64,000 nt of DNA from Rhodoblastus sp963804045 (GTDB lineage: Bacteria > Pseudomonadota > Alphaproteobacteria > Rhizobiales > Beijerinckiaceae): NCBI GenBank assembly GCA_963804045.1, contig CAWDOR010000034.1, positions 124,001 to 188,000 of the forward strand, written 5' to 3'. Shown here piece by piece: positions 30,485 to 39,776 of this stretch. The notes under the pieces are model-generated. The model did no database searches, had not been told where the DNA came from, and worked only from the letters and a program-made list of their open reading frames with translations. The position numbers and the translations under genes are program-made. Position 1 is the stretch's first letter. Each line of letters begins with the position of its first letter.

Positions 30485-31171
30485 ATGTCGCAAGTCCGCT
30501 CGATTTTGATTGTTGACGATGATTCGCATTTGCGGCTTTCCCTGCTCGAACAGTTGAGCATACTCAACGAATTCCACGTGTTCGAAGCCTCGGACGTCAA
30601 GACCGGACTGGCGGTCATTCGCGAACGTCCCATCGATCTGGTCATCATGGACATCGGCCTGCCGGACGGAGACGGGCGCGATGTCATCAAACAGCTCCGC
30701 GCCGCGGGCTTTCACAAGCCGGTCATCCTGCTCACCGGTCAGGACTCTGAACATGACGTGGTGCAGGGGCTCGATTCCGGCGCCAATGACTATGTCAGCA
30801 AGCCCTTTCGCTTCTCGATTCTTTTGGCGCGGATTCGCGCCCACATCCGGCAACATGAGTTCAGCGACGACGCCAGTTTTCAGATCGCTTCCTACAGTTT
30901 TCATCCGGGGGCGAAACAATTGGTCACGTCCAAGGGCGCCAAACTGAAGCTGACGGAGAAAGAAACCGCGATTCTGCAATATTTGAATCGGGCCAAGGGC
31001 GGGGTGGTTTCGCGCGACGAGCTATTGCGCGAGGTCTGGGGCTATAATGCCAATGTGACCACGCATACGCTGGAAACGCATATTTACCGCCTGCGGCAGA
31101 AAATCGAGATCGACCCGACCAACGCCCAGATTCTCGTTACTGACGTCGGCGGTTATCGACTCTCGCCGTAA
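30485..31171 (+). CDS. OmpR-family response regulator
   Basis: A 228-residue regulator. The receiver has the acidic cluster DDD (11-13), phospho-acceptor Asp56 in VIMDIGLPDGDG, and conserved Lys in YVSKPFRFS. The winged-helix DNA-binding domain contains LTEKETAILQYLNRAKGGVVSRDELL and THTLETHIYRLRQKIE. AGGATGG precedes the ATG. No histidine kinase is adjacent; the next gene encodes a stand-alone cyclic-nucleotide-binding domain. Related CenR-like regulators control envelope functions in alphaproteobacteria, but this identity is only a possibility. Confidence 0.9.
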   Translation: MSQVRSILIVDDDSHLRLSLLEQLSILNEFHVFEASDVKTGLAVIRERPIDLVIMDIGLPDGDGRDVIKQLRAAGFHKPVILLTGQDSEHDVVQGLDSGANDYVSKPFRFSILLARIRAHIRQHEFSDDASFQIASYSFHPGAKQLVTSKGAKLKLTEKETAILQYLNRAKGGVVSRDELLREVWGYNANVTTHTLETHIYRLRQKIEIDPTNAQILVTDVGGYRLSP

Positions 31172-31231
31172 ATCGGCGCCGCCAGCAAAAGACTCAAAGC
31201 GAGGTGCTGGAGCTTCGCCAACAGGTGCGCA

Positions 31232-31702
31232 ATGACCATTGAAGATAACATCCGAAGCCTCGCGGCGCTGCGTTTCTTCTCCCGCATGGAGCCAGAGGCC
31301 TTGCGGATGGTCGCTTTCGCCACGGAAAGTCGCAATTTGCGCGCCGGCGACGTGTTGTTTCGTCAAGGCGATGTCGCCGATTGCGGCTATCTCATTCTTT
31401 CCGGCGCCATTGCGATCGAGACTGGCCATCAGGGCGAGGCCTCGTTAAAAATCCTAAACCCGGGCGATCTTATCGGCGAATTGGCCCTGCTCATCGCCAC
31501 CAAGCGACCGGTGACCGCCATAGCCCGGCAGAGTTCCGTGGTCTTACGCATCGCCAGGGCTTTGTTTTTGCGCGTCCTCGAAGATTATCCCGCGAGCGCT
31601 GATCGGTTGCGCAAGGAATTGCTTGGACAGATCAACAGCTTAGGGGGAGACATGGAGAGCTTGAGGCGCGATTTGCTTGAAGAAAACCGAACGACGTCCT
31701 GA
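31232..31702 (+). CDS. stand-alone cyclic-nucleotide-binding domain protein
   Basis: A 156-residue protein consisting of one Crp-type cNMP-binding domain: LRAGDVLFRQGDVADCGYLI, GDLIGELALLIATKRPVTAIA and a following C-helix, with a short C-terminal helical tail instead of a DNA-binding domain. The phosphate-binding cassette (GELALL...RPVTA) is fairly well kept, so a nucleotide ligand is possible. It lies 60 bases after the OmpR-type regulator on the same strand and is probably co-transcribed. It ends 12 bases from the corrected folC stop. Role unknown. Confidence 0.82.
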   Translation: MTIEDNIRSLAALRFFSRMEPEALRMVAFATESRNLRAGDVLFRQGDVADCGYLILSGAIAIETGHQGEASLKILNPGDLIGELALLIATKRPVTAIARQSSVVLRIARALFLRVLEDYPASADRLRKELLGQINSLGGDMESLRRDLLEENRTTS

Positions 31703-31714
31703 CAGGCTCGACAT

Positions 31715-33037
31715 TCAGTCGGGCGGGGTTTCATTGGCCGTAAGAACTTCCCCGACGAGATAAAGCGACCCTGTGATGAGAATGCGTGGCGGGGGGCGCC
31801 GTAATTTTTGACCAGATTCGCCAACGCCAAGGCCATGCTGGCTTCGGCGCGCGCCTTGAGGCCGAGTTGCTTCGCTGTTTCGACGATTTCGTGGGGATCG
31901 CGGGCAATCTGTTCGCCTTCGATTGGAACGGCGAGGATTTCTTCAGCCAAGCCGATGAAATGACGAAGGAAGTTTTCGGAATCCTTGGTCTTCAGTCCGC
32001 CATAGATCAAATACAACGGAAGCGGCGCTCTGGCGGCGCGTTCACGCATCGCCGCCGCCAAGACTCTGGCGCCGGCTTCATTGTGGCCGCCGTCAAGCCA
32101 GATTTCCGCACCCTCCGGCGCCGAAGCCGCGAGGCGGCCGCCGCTCAGATTTTGCAGACGACCTGGCCAATTGGCGGAGAGCATGCCTCGCTCAAAGGCT
32201 TGAACCGGCAAATCCGGAAAAACCAGGCGTAATGCGGCTATGGCCGCGCCGGCGTTGATGGCCTGGTGCGCGCCGGCCAGGCCGGGAAGCGGCAGATCGA
32301 GCAGGCCGTGTTCGTCTTGATAAATCAAACGGCCGGCCTCCCGCCGACTCAAGAAATCCTGGCCAAAAACGTGCGGCGACAGACCCGTGCGAAGCGCTTC
32401 GCGCTCAAGGACATTCTGGACCGCGTCACCCTGTTCCGAAAGCACCGTGGGCGCGCCGGGCTTGAAAATTCCGGCCTTTTCATGGGCGATGGCTTCGAGT
32501 GTGCCGCCAAGGAATTCAACATGGTCGATGGAAATTGGCGTAATCACGGCGCAGGCTGGGCGGTCAATGACATTGGTGGCGTCGAGGCGCCCTCCGAGGC
32601 CGACTTCCAGCAGCAGCACATCGGCCGGATTGTCCGCGAAGAGCTTGAAAGCCGCCGCCGTCGTGGCTTCGAAAAACGTGATGGGCGCGCCGGCGTTGGC
32701 GCTTTCCACAGCATCGAGCGCTCTGCTCAACGCATCATTGGCGACCAGTCTGGCGCCCCGGCGCCGCCAGCCTGATCCGCTCGTTGAAGGCGACAAGATG
32801 GGGAGATGTATAGACATGAACGCCAAGACCCGCTGCTTCCAGAATCGCGCGCATGAAAGCGATCGTGGAACCCTTGCCATTCGTTCCCGCGACATGAATG
32901 ACCGGCGGCAGGTTTTTCTGCGGATCGCCCAAGGCCGCGAGCAGCCGAAACATCCGGTCCAGCGAAAGGTCGATCCGCTTGGGATGCAATTCAAGCAGGC
33001 GAGCGAGAATCGCATCTGGCGCGGGCACGGCGGTCAT
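31715..33037 (-). CDS. folC: folylpolyglutamate/dihydrofolate synthase FolC, two frameshifts
   Basis: Adds dihydropteroate to glutamate and extends folate polyglutamates. The ATG at 33037 overlaps the accD stop. The P-loop region IHVAGTNGKGSTIAFMRAIL and VYTSPHLVAFNERIRL are in one frame; LVANDALSRAL onward (ITFFEATTAAAF, LEVGLGGRLDATNV, ISIDHVEFLG) is in another, joined if one base is dropped from the CCCC run at 32756-32759. A second break at the G run 31791-31796 hides the normal C-terminus PPRILITGSLYLVGEVL. With both repaired the gene ends at 31715 and codes for about 440 residues. Uncorrected, the frame runs on into the convergent cyclic-nucleotide gene. Confidence 0.9.
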
Positions 33038-33897
33038 CAGGCGGCTTGCGCTGGCGCTTTCATCAGCAAGCGGCAAATGCGGCCGAGCGTCTCGCGCATT
33101 TGCGCGCGGGGCACGACCATGTCGACCATGCCGTGTTTGCGCAGATATTCGGCGCGTTGGAACCCTTCCGGCAGGCGCTCGCGAATGGTCTGTTCGATGA
33201 CGCGGGCGCCGGCAAAGCCGATCACCGCGCCGGGTTCGGCGAGGTGAATGTCGCCGAGCATGGCATAGGACGCCGTGACGCCGCCCGTGGTCGGATTGGT
33301 GAGGACGACGATATAGGGCAGTTTCGCCGCCTTCAGCCGCTGCACGGCGACCGTCGTACGCGGCATTTGCATCAGCGAGAACATGCCTTCCTGCATGCGC
33401 GCGCCGCCCGAAGCGGTGAAAATGATGAAGGGTGTTTTTTTGTCCACAGCGCGCATCATGCCCGAGACAATGGCTTCGCCGGCGGCCATGCCCAGCGATC
33501 CGCCAAGGAAGTCGAAATCCTGTATGGCGACCGTGACTGGGAGACCTTGCAGGGCTCCGGCGGCGAGGCGCACGGCGTCATAGGCGCCGGTCTTGGCGCG
33601 GTAGTCCTTCAGGCGGTCGGTGTAGCGCTTAACATCGCGAAATTTCAGTGGATCGGCGGGCGTTTCCGGCGTCGTCAGGGTTTCGTAAGCGCCATCGTCG
33701 AAGAGAGCGTCAAGTCGCGCCTTGACGGGAATACGCATGTGATAGCCTGAGCCCGGCACGACAAAGAGATTGGCTTCCAAATCCTTGTGGAAGACCAGTT
33801 CGCCGCTTTCGGGGCATTTCACCCAGAGATTTTCGGGCGTTTCGCGCTTGAGAATCGAACGAATTTTCGGCGGGACGACGTTGGAAATCCAGTTCAT
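33037..33897 (-). CDS. accD: acetyl-CoA carboxylase carboxyltransferase beta subunit
   Basis: Beta half of the carboxyltransferase that makes malonyl-CoA for fatty acid synthesis; 286 residues. The N-terminal region WVKCPESGELVFHKD keeps only one cysteine of the four-Cys zinc finger known from E. coli, which is usual in Rhizobiales. The crotonase-like core shows GGSLGMAAGEA, FTASGGARMQEG, LTNPTTGGVTASYAMLGD and IGFAGARVIEQT. Sits between trpA and folC, the standard order. Intact. Confidence 0.95.
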   Translation of the reverse strand: MNWISNVVPPKIRSILKRETPENLWVKCPESGELVFHKDLEANLFVVPGSGYHMRIPVKARLDALFDDGAYETLTTPETPADPLKFRDVKRYTDRLKDYRAKTGAYDAVRLAAGALQGLPVTVAIQDFDFLGGSLGMAAGEAIVSGMMRAVDKKTPFIIFTASGGARMQEGMFSLMQMPRTTVAVQRLKAAKLPYIVVLTNPTTGGVTASYAMLGDIHLAEPGAVIGFAGARVIEQTIRERLPEGFQRAEYLRKHGMVDMVVPRAQMRETLGRICRLLMKAPAQAA

Positions 33898-33912
33898 CGC
33901 TAAAACTCCTCC

Positions 33913-34737
33913 TCAGCGCCGCGCCGAGGCTACGCCCGCCGCAAGTTCGGACACCAATTTGCTCACGGCCGCAACCGTCCGCGGATCGCCACGCTTTTCG
34001 GCGTCCAGCGTTGCGGCCAAGGCGTCGATCAGGGCAGAGCCAACCACCACGCCATCGGCGCTGGCGGCGATTTCCGCCGCCGCCGCCGCGTTCTTGACGC
34101 CGAAACCGACGGCGACCGGCAGCGACGTGTGACCCTTGATCCGTTTCACCGCCGTGGCGACCTTGGAATAATCAGGGCGACCGGCGCCGGTGATCCCGGT
34201 GATCGAAACGTAATAGACGAAGCCAGACGTATTGGCGAGCACGGCGGGCAGGCGCGCATCGTCGGTGGTCGGCGTCGCCAGACGGATGAAGCTCAGACCG
34301 GCGCGCAGGGCCGGCAGGCACAATTCCTCATCTTCTTCCGGGGGAAGATCGACGACGATCATTCCGTCGGCGCCGGCAGCCTTGGCGTCAACCAGGAAGT
34401 TTTCGACGCCGTAGACATAAATGGGATTGTAATAGCCCATCAGCACGATGGGCGTATCCGCATCCACTTGGCGAAATTGTGCGACCAGCGCCAACACGCC
34501 CTTCAGGGTCATGCCCGCATTCAACGCGCGCAGGCCCGCCGCCTGAATTGCGGGGCCATCGGCCATGGGGTCGGAGAAGGGCATGCCAACCTCGATCAGA
34601 TCGGCCCCGGATTTCGGCAGGGTTTTAAGAACGTCCAGGGACACCGTGGGGTCGGGATCGCCGGCCATGACGAAAGTGACGAGCGCGGCGCGCCCTTCCG
34701 CCCGAACTGTGGCGAAACGTTTTTCAATCCGGCTCAT
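33913..34737 (-). CDS. trpA: tryptophan synthase alpha chain
   Basis: Cleaves indole-3-glycerol phosphate to indole and glyceraldehyde 3-phosphate. 274 residues. The catalytic Glu is in LIEVGMPFSDPMADGP and the catalytic Asp in MIVVDLPPEE. Loop GITGAG and GFGVKN are conserved. The start codon directly follows the trpB stop, as expected of the paired subunits. Confidence 0.96.
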   Translation of the reverse strand: MSRIEKRFATVRAEGRAALVTFVMAGDPDPTVSLDVLKTLPKSGADLIEVGMPFSDPMADGPAIQAAGLRALNAGMTLKGVLALVAQFRQVDADTPIVLMGYYNPIYVYGVENFLVDAKAAGADGMIVVDLPPEEDEELCLPALRAGLSFIRLATPTTDDARLPAVLANTSGFVYYVSITGITGAGRPDYSKVATAVKRIKGHTSLPVAVGFGVKNAAAAAEIAASADGVVVGSALIDALAATLDAEKRGDPRTVAAVSKLVSELAAGVASARR

Positions 34738-35955
34738 TCACATGCCTCCGAGGTGATCGGCGACGGTGAAAATATCCTTGTCGCCGCGTCCGGACAGGCC
34801 GAGCACCATGAGATGATCCCTCGGCTTTTTCGGCGCGATTTCGATGATTCTGGCCAGAGCGTGCGCTGGCTCCAGGGCCGGAATAATACCCTCCAAACGG
34901 GCGCAGAGCTGGAAGGCGTCGAGCGCCTCCTTATCTGTCGCCGACAGATAGGTCACGCGGCCGTTTTCCTTCAACCAGGCGTGTTCCGGGCCGATGCCGG
35001 GATAGTCCAGGCCGGCGGAAATCGAGTGACCCTCGAGAATCTGGCCGTCGTCATTCATCAGCAGATAGGTGCGATTGCCATGGAGGACGCCGGGCCTGCC
35101 GCCGGCCAGCGAAGCGGCGTGGCCGTTTTCCACATTAAGGCCGTGACCGGCGGCTTCGACGCCGTAAAGCTCGACGGAAGGTTCATCGAGGAAGGGGTGG
35201 AACAGACCGATGGCGTTGGAGCCGCCGCCGATACAGGCGAAGGCGCTGTCGGGCAGGCGCCCTTCCATCGCCAGCATCTGCTCGCGGGTTTCCTCGCCAA
35301 TCACGCATTGGAAATCGCGAACCATGGCCGGATAGGGATGAGGGCCGGCCGCAGTGCCGATGCAATAGAAGGTGTCGTCGACATTGGTGACCCAGTCGCG
35401 CAAGGCTTCGTTCATCGCATCCTTGAGCGTCCGCGCGCCGGACTGCACCGGCACGACCTTGGCGCCGAGCATTTCCATGCGGAACACATTGGGCTTTTGC
35501 CGCTCGACATCGACCGCGCCCATATAAACAACGCAATCCAGGCCGAAGCGGGCGCAGGCGGTTGCGGTGGCCACGCCATGTTGGCCGGCGCCGGTTTCGG
35601 CGATGATACGTTTCTTGCCCATGCGCCGCGCCAGAAGAATCTGGCCAAGCACATTGTTGATCTTATGCGCGCCGGTATGGTTCAGCTCTTCGCGCTTGAA
35701 ATAAATTTTGGCGCCGCCGAGATGCTCGGTCATCCGCTCAGCAAAATAGAGGGGACTGGGACGACCGACGTAATGGGTCAGAAGCCCCTTCAACTCGGCA
35801 TGATAGGCTGGATCCTGTCGTGCCTGGTCATAGGCTTTTTCCAGCGACAGGATCAGCGGCATCAGCGTTTCCGCGACAAATCTTCCGCCGAAAATGCCGA
35901 AATGGCCCCGCGCATCGGGGCCTTGCCGCAGGGAATTGGGTGCAAGAACGGTCAT
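34738..35955 (-). CDS. trpB: tryptophan synthase beta chain
   Basis: PLP enzyme joining indole and serine to tryptophan. 405 residues. The PLP lysine lies in NHTGAHKINNVLGQ, with AETGAGQHGVATA and the phosphate loop CIGGGSNAIGLF. It follows trpF by 27 bases if trpF is corrected, and abuts trpA. Intact. Confidence 0.97.
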   Translation of the reverse strand: MTVLAPNSLRQGPDARGHFGIFGGRFVAETLMPLILSLEKAYDQARQDPAYHAELKGLLTHYVGRPSPLYFAERMTEHLGGAKIYFKREELNHTGAHKINNVLGQILLARRMGKKRIIAETGAGQHGVATATACARFGLDCVVYMGAVDVERQKPNVFRMEMLGAKVVPVQSGARTLKDAMNEALRDWVTNVDDTFYCIGTAAGPHPYPAMVRDFQCVIGEETREQMLAMEGRLPDSAFACIGGGSNAIGLFHPFLDEPSVELYGVEAAGHGLNVENGHAASLAGGRPGVLHGNRTYLLMNDDGQILEGHSISAGLDYPGIGPEHAWLKENGRVTYLSATDKEALDAFQLCARLEGIIPALEPAHALARIIEIAPKKPRDHLMVLGLSGRGDKDIFTVADHLGGM

Positions 35956-35982
35956 GGGCTCTGCTCGTTTGAAGCGGTTGTC

Positions 35983-36665
35983 TTAAACGCTTCCGTCGGC
36001 AAGGCCAAGTTGATCTTGCGCGCGCCGCGCCGCTGCAATGAATGCGAAAATCCGTTCCGCGGATTTTTCGCCTGGGGCGACTCCACGCCTGATGACACAT
36101 CTACGCCCGGCGCCCCGGTCAAACTGATCGCAGTTTCGACATTTTCCGGGGTCAGGCCACCAGAGAGCATCCAGTTCTGTTCTCTTTCGCGCGCCTGAAA
36201 GTCGCGCAACAAGGCCCAGTCAAAAGCCAATCCATTGCCACCCGGTAAAACCGCGTTTTTGGGCGGCTTGGCGTCGAACAGCAATCTGTCGGCGACGCCT
36301 TTATAGATCGTGGCGCGAAGGAGATCGGCTTCGTCAGCGATGCCGATGGCTTTGAGAACCGGGAGGCGAAAATTTGCGCGTATGTCAGCGACGCGCGCGG
36401 GCGTTTCGGCGCCATGCAATTGAAGCCAATCTGGCCTTAGGGTGTCGACGACCTCGATAATGCGCTTGTCATCGGCGTCAACCAGCAAGGCGACTTTAAG
36501 AGCCTTGCCTCCGACGCGTTGGGAGAGATTAAGCGCTTGAACCGGATCGATATGTCGAGGGCTCTTCTCAAAAAAAACAAAACCGACCATATCGGCGCCC
36601 GCTTGCAAGGCGGCGTCCAGCGTTTCAGGCGTTTTCAGCCCGCAAATTTTGATCGTCAGGGGCAT
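35983..36665 (-). CDS. trpF: phosphoribosylanthranilate isomerase, 3' frameshift
   Basis: Amadori isomerisation in tryptophan synthesis. KICGLK at the N-terminus carries the catalytic Cys, and LSGGLTPENV and GVDVSSGVES are the phosphate-binding loops. After GVES the observed frame reads PQAKNPRNGF and runs to 35952, but the next frame reads EKSAERIFAFIAAAR, the normal C-terminal helix, and ends at 35983. One base appears to be missing around 36075-36085, either in the GGGG run or beside the GACTC there. The corrected product is about 227 residues. The order lapA-trpF-trpB-trpA is standard. Confidence 0.88.
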
Positions 36666-36671
36666 GAAGGG

Positions 36672-37031
36672 TCAAGCGGCGCTGCGCGTCGCGGGAAGGG
36701 CGACAACGCGGTCAGCCGGTTTAACGGAAGCCATTTGGTTGCGCAGAAGCGCGTTTTCCGCGCGCAAATCGTCCGCTTTGGCGCGCGCTTCGCGAGCCGC
36801 CTTACGATGTCGGCCTTGCCGCAACCAGGACGAAAATCCACCAAATACAACGCCAATCATGATTGAGATGATCACAATGACGAAAAGTGGCGCGGGAACG
36901 TGCGGCGACGCAGGGTCGCCGCCATTCATGGGGTCAATAAACAGCATCACCGTCTGACGGTTTGCCAAAGCGAATGCGAGCAAGGCAAAGGCGACAGGCG
37001 CAAGCACTAAAAGTTTGAGAGCTGCGCGCAT
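36672..37031 (-). CDS. lapA: LapA-domain membrane protein
   Basis: A 119-residue protein with two membrane segments (about 5-25 and 49-69) and a C-terminal heptad-rich cytoplasmic coiled coil (RKAAREARAKADDLRAENALLRNQ). This is the LapA (YciS-like) family; in E. coli LapA works with LapB on turnover of LpxC and so on LPS synthesis. Here it lies between ihfB and trpF, its usual alphaproteobacterial place, without lapB. Function by family only. Confidence 0.8.
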   Translation of the reverse strand: MRAALKLLVLAPVAFALLAFALANRQTVMLFIDPMNGGDPASPHVPAPLFVIVIISIMIGVVFGGFSSWLRQGRHRKAAREARAKADDLRAENALLRNQMASVKPADRVVALPATRSAA

Positions 37032-37051
37032 CGCTCGCCTCCGGTTTCGGA

Positions 37052-37342
37052 TTATTTCTTCGGCGTGTCGTTGAGGCGTTCGCGCAATTCCTTGCCGGTC
37101 TTGAAGAAGGGCACGAATTTTTCGTTGACCTCGACGTGATCGCCGGTACGCGGATTGCGCCCAATTCGCGCGTCGCGTTTCTTGACGGAAAATGCGCCAA
37201 ATCCCCGTAATTCAACACGGTCGCCCCGCGACAGGGCGTCGGTCACTTCGTCAAGAATTGCATTCACGATGTTCTCGACATCACGAAGATAAAGATGGGG
37301 ATTGCGTTCAGCAATACGTTGAACCAGTTCAGATTTAATCAC
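37052..37342 (-). CDS. ihfB: integration host factor beta subunit
   Basis: DNA-bending HU/IHF family protein, 96 residues. MIKSELVQRIAERNPHLY and the DNA-arm region GFGAFSVKKRDARIGRNPRTG identify the beta subunit. It follows sppA and precedes lapA, as in related genomes. Intact. Confidence 0.95.
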   Translation of the reverse strand: MIKSELVQRIAERNPHLYLRDVENIVNAILDEVTDALSRGDRVELRGFGAFSVKKRDARIGRNPRTGDHVEVNEKFVPFFKTGKELRERLNDTPKK

Positions 37343-37396
37343 GGGTCTCGTCCTAATGACGCAAGTTGAGAGTTTCGAAGATCGCCTCGCCCAGCG

Positions 37397-38364
37397 CTAT
37401 TCATCAGCGCCACCGTGCCAAATCGCCAAAAGCCCGTCAAGTGCCGCCGGTCCCTGCAAACCATCGATGCGGGCCGCGATCGTTTCCGCCTGACTAAAGC
37501 CGAGCAAAGTTGCAATATGCGCAGCCTGGCTAAATAAATTCAGTTGTCTGGCGACGCTTTCCTTTTTCCAGTCTTTGACCGGCAGGCCCTTGGCGACGCC
37601 GCGTTCCTTCTCCAGCCAGGCGATGGCTTCCCGCTCGCCGCCGAGATCATCTATCAATTTCAAATCCTTGCCTTGACGTCCGGTAAAAACGCGACCATCC
37701 GCGACCGTTGTCAATTCGGCGTCATTCAGGCTGCGTCTTTCCTTCACAACTTTCTTGAACCAGGAAAAGCTGTCGACAACCAGCGCGTCAATCGCCGCTC
37801 GGGCGGCTTCGCTTGTCGGTTCGAGGCCGTTGGCGCCGCCTTCAGCGGGGAGGATTTAATCGTTTCGACCTTAACCCCGACTGTATCAAGCAGTTTCGAG
37901 ACATTGGGAAATTGAAACAACACGCCGATGGAGCCCACCAGAGAGTTGCCGTCGGCGACGATTCGATCGGCGCCCATAGCAACAATATATCCACCCGATG
38001 CGGCCATGGAATCGACGACGGCCACGACGGGTTTCTTGGCGGCCAACCGCCGCAACTCGTCATAAATATGCTCAGAACCGGTGACCGTGCCGCCCGGGCT
38101 GGCGATTTCGACAATGACGGCGGCGGCTTTCGAATCTTCGACAGACTTGATCAGTTTCAGCGTGTCGCGGTCGCCGGTAATCAAACCGTTGATTTCCAGA
38201 CGGGCGATATGCGGCGCGATATGGCCAGCTTCACTGTCGAAGCGCGAGGCCAACGCCAAAATCGCCACAATCCCCAAACCGAGCGCGCCCAGCCGCCAAC
38301 GAGTCAGCTTCCGGCGCAATTGCCGGCGATCGAGGACAGTTTCAACGGGCGTGGCTTGGGTCAT
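37397..38364 (-). CDS. sppA: signal peptide peptidase SppA, frameshifted at about 37832
   Basis: Membrane-bound serine/lysine protease that degrades cleaved signal peptides. An N-terminal membrane segment (about 26-42) is followed by EIASPGGTVTGSEHIYDEL, the nucleophile region DSMAASGGYIVAMGADRIVA and SLVGSIGVLFQFPN. After KSSPLKAAP the frame is lost; inserting one G in the + strand TTGGCGCC context restores NGLEPTSEAARAAIDALV and joins the C-terminal part that contains VKERR, FTGRQGKDLKLIDDLGG. The corrected product has about 322 residues, normal for short SppA. Likely a sequence error. Confidence 0.9.
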
Positions 38365-38414
38365 GCGGGGGGCTCCAGAGTCTCGTTCCTATTTAGGCGC
38401 TGGTCGGCCAAAGC

Positions 38415-39707
38415 TCAATGCGGCGCCGCGCCCATTTCAACCCGACGACGTCGGTCGGCCGCGAGCAGCGCCAGGCCGGCGGCGACGGATTGGAACGGAT
38501 TGTCGTAATGCAGCTTGGCGGCGCCGAACCGCGCCTCGAAAATCTGGCGTAAAGCGGGAAGGTAGCTCGTGCCGCCGGTCATGAAGACGGCGTCGACCTG
38601 TTGGCAGTCCATACACGCCTTCGCCAAAGTCACGTCCAGAGCCGCAGAAATGCGCGCAAGATCGGGCGCAATCCAGGATTCGAAATCCTTTCGGGCCACT
38701 TCGACGTCGATGTTCACGCCGCCGCGGTGGAAGTTCAGCCGGGCGGATGGCGCCGATGACAAGGCGGCCTTGACGTCGCCAACCGTCTGGTAGAGCTCGA
38801 AGCCCAGATCCATTTCGATCAGCTCGGCCAAGGCGGCCAATTCCGCGCCGCGCGCGCTGGCGTCGGCGAAATGTCGCAGATCGTTGAGCGTCTTGGCGTT
38901 CTTCAACCAGGAAATCTGGTGCCACTGCGCGAAGGCGGCATGGAAATAGGCGGGAAGCGGCAGGGTTTTTTCCAGCGACCGATAGGTGGCGCCCTTGCCA
39001 AGACGCGGTGAGATCACATGGTCGACGATGCGGAAATCGAAATTGTCGCCCGCGACGCCGCAACCGCCATGGGCCAAGGCCTCCGCTTCCAGTCCGGCCT
39101 TTTTCCGGGAAAAGCGCAACAGCGAAAAATCGGAAGTGCCGCCGCCGAAATCGGCAACCAGCACATTCTCGTCGCGGGTCAATTTCCGTGCGTGCCAATA
39201 GGCTGCCCCCAAAGGCTCAAAGGCGAATTGCGCCTGCTCCAGACCCGCGAGACGATAGGCCGCAGCGAGCCGGCGTTGGCCGAGCTCCTCGTCGGGGCGC
39301 TCGCCAGCAAAGACGACAGGGCGGCCAGCGCAGACAAAGGCATTTCTGGCGACTGCGGCGCCGCCATGATCCTCGAACAAATGCTCCAGGAAAATGGCGG
39401 TCATTTCCTCAATGGTGACCGCCTTGCCGAACAGTCGGGCCTCGGAAAAAACGCGGCTCGCGATATGGGTTTTAAAGGATTGAATGAAACGGTCGGCAGG
39501 TTCGGGCGCGAGGGCGCGTTCCAGCGCCATGGGGCCGGCGACGGAGTCGAAGCCGCGACCCTGTTTCCAGAACATCAAGGCGGTGCGGAAAGTCTGGGTC
39601 GCGCCTTGTGCGCTGGGCCAGGAGACGGTGCGCACCTCGCCATGCTCATTGGCGAAGGCGATAACGCTGTTTGTGGTGCCGAAATCGACGCCTATGGCGT
39701 AAGTCAT
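38415..39707 (-). CDS. yegD: YegD-like Hsp70-family protein
   Basis: A 430-residue actin-fold ATPase of the YegD branch of Hsp70. It has phosphate loop 1 GVDFGTTNSV (6-15), phosphate loop 2 VADFGGGTSDFSLL (about 195-208) and the adenosine motif FMTGGTSYLPALR near 385. The substrate-binding domain and lid of true DnaK are missing, so it is not a classical chaperone. Physiological role is unknown. It is located 70 bases after rpsA, beyond that gene's terminator. Confidence 0.88.
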   Translation of the reverse strand: MTYAIGVDFGTTNSVIAFANEHGEVRTVSWPSAQGATQTFRTALMFWKQGRGFDSVAGPMALERALAPEPADRFIQSFKTHIASRVFSEARLFGKAVTIEEMTAIFLEHLFEDHGGAAVARNAFVCAGRPVVFAGERPDEELGQRRLAAAYRLAGLEQAQFAFEPLGAAYWHARKLTRDENVLVADFGGGTSDFSLLRFSRKKAGLEAEALAHGGCGVAGDNFDFRIVDHVISPRLGKGATYRSLEKTLPLPAYFHAAFAQWHQISWLKNAKTLNDLRHFADASARGAELAALAELIEMDLGFELYQTVGDVKAALSSAPSARLNFHRGGVNIDVEVARKDFESWIAPDLARISAALDVTLAKACMDCQQVDAVFMTGGTSYLPALRQIFEARFGAAKLHYDNPFQSVAAGLALLAADRRRRVEMGAAPH

Positions 39708-39720
39708 GGGATATCCGCGA

Positions 39721-39753
39721 AGAAAAACCCCGCGCGCTCGAGCGCACGGGGTT
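39721..39753 (-). terminator. rho-independent terminator after rpsA
   Basis: An inverted repeat with arms 39726-39737 and 39742-39753 (12 pairs, one mismatch, centred on CTCGAG) is followed on the minus strand by a T-rich tail. It lies 24 bases beyond the rpsA stop. Confidence 0.75.
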
Positions 39754-39776
39754 CATTTTTGACGATGCCGCGACGA

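Noticed and set aside
34129..36198. 689-codon open frame on the + strand
   Set aside because: Antisense to trpA and trpB, which are clear full-length genes.
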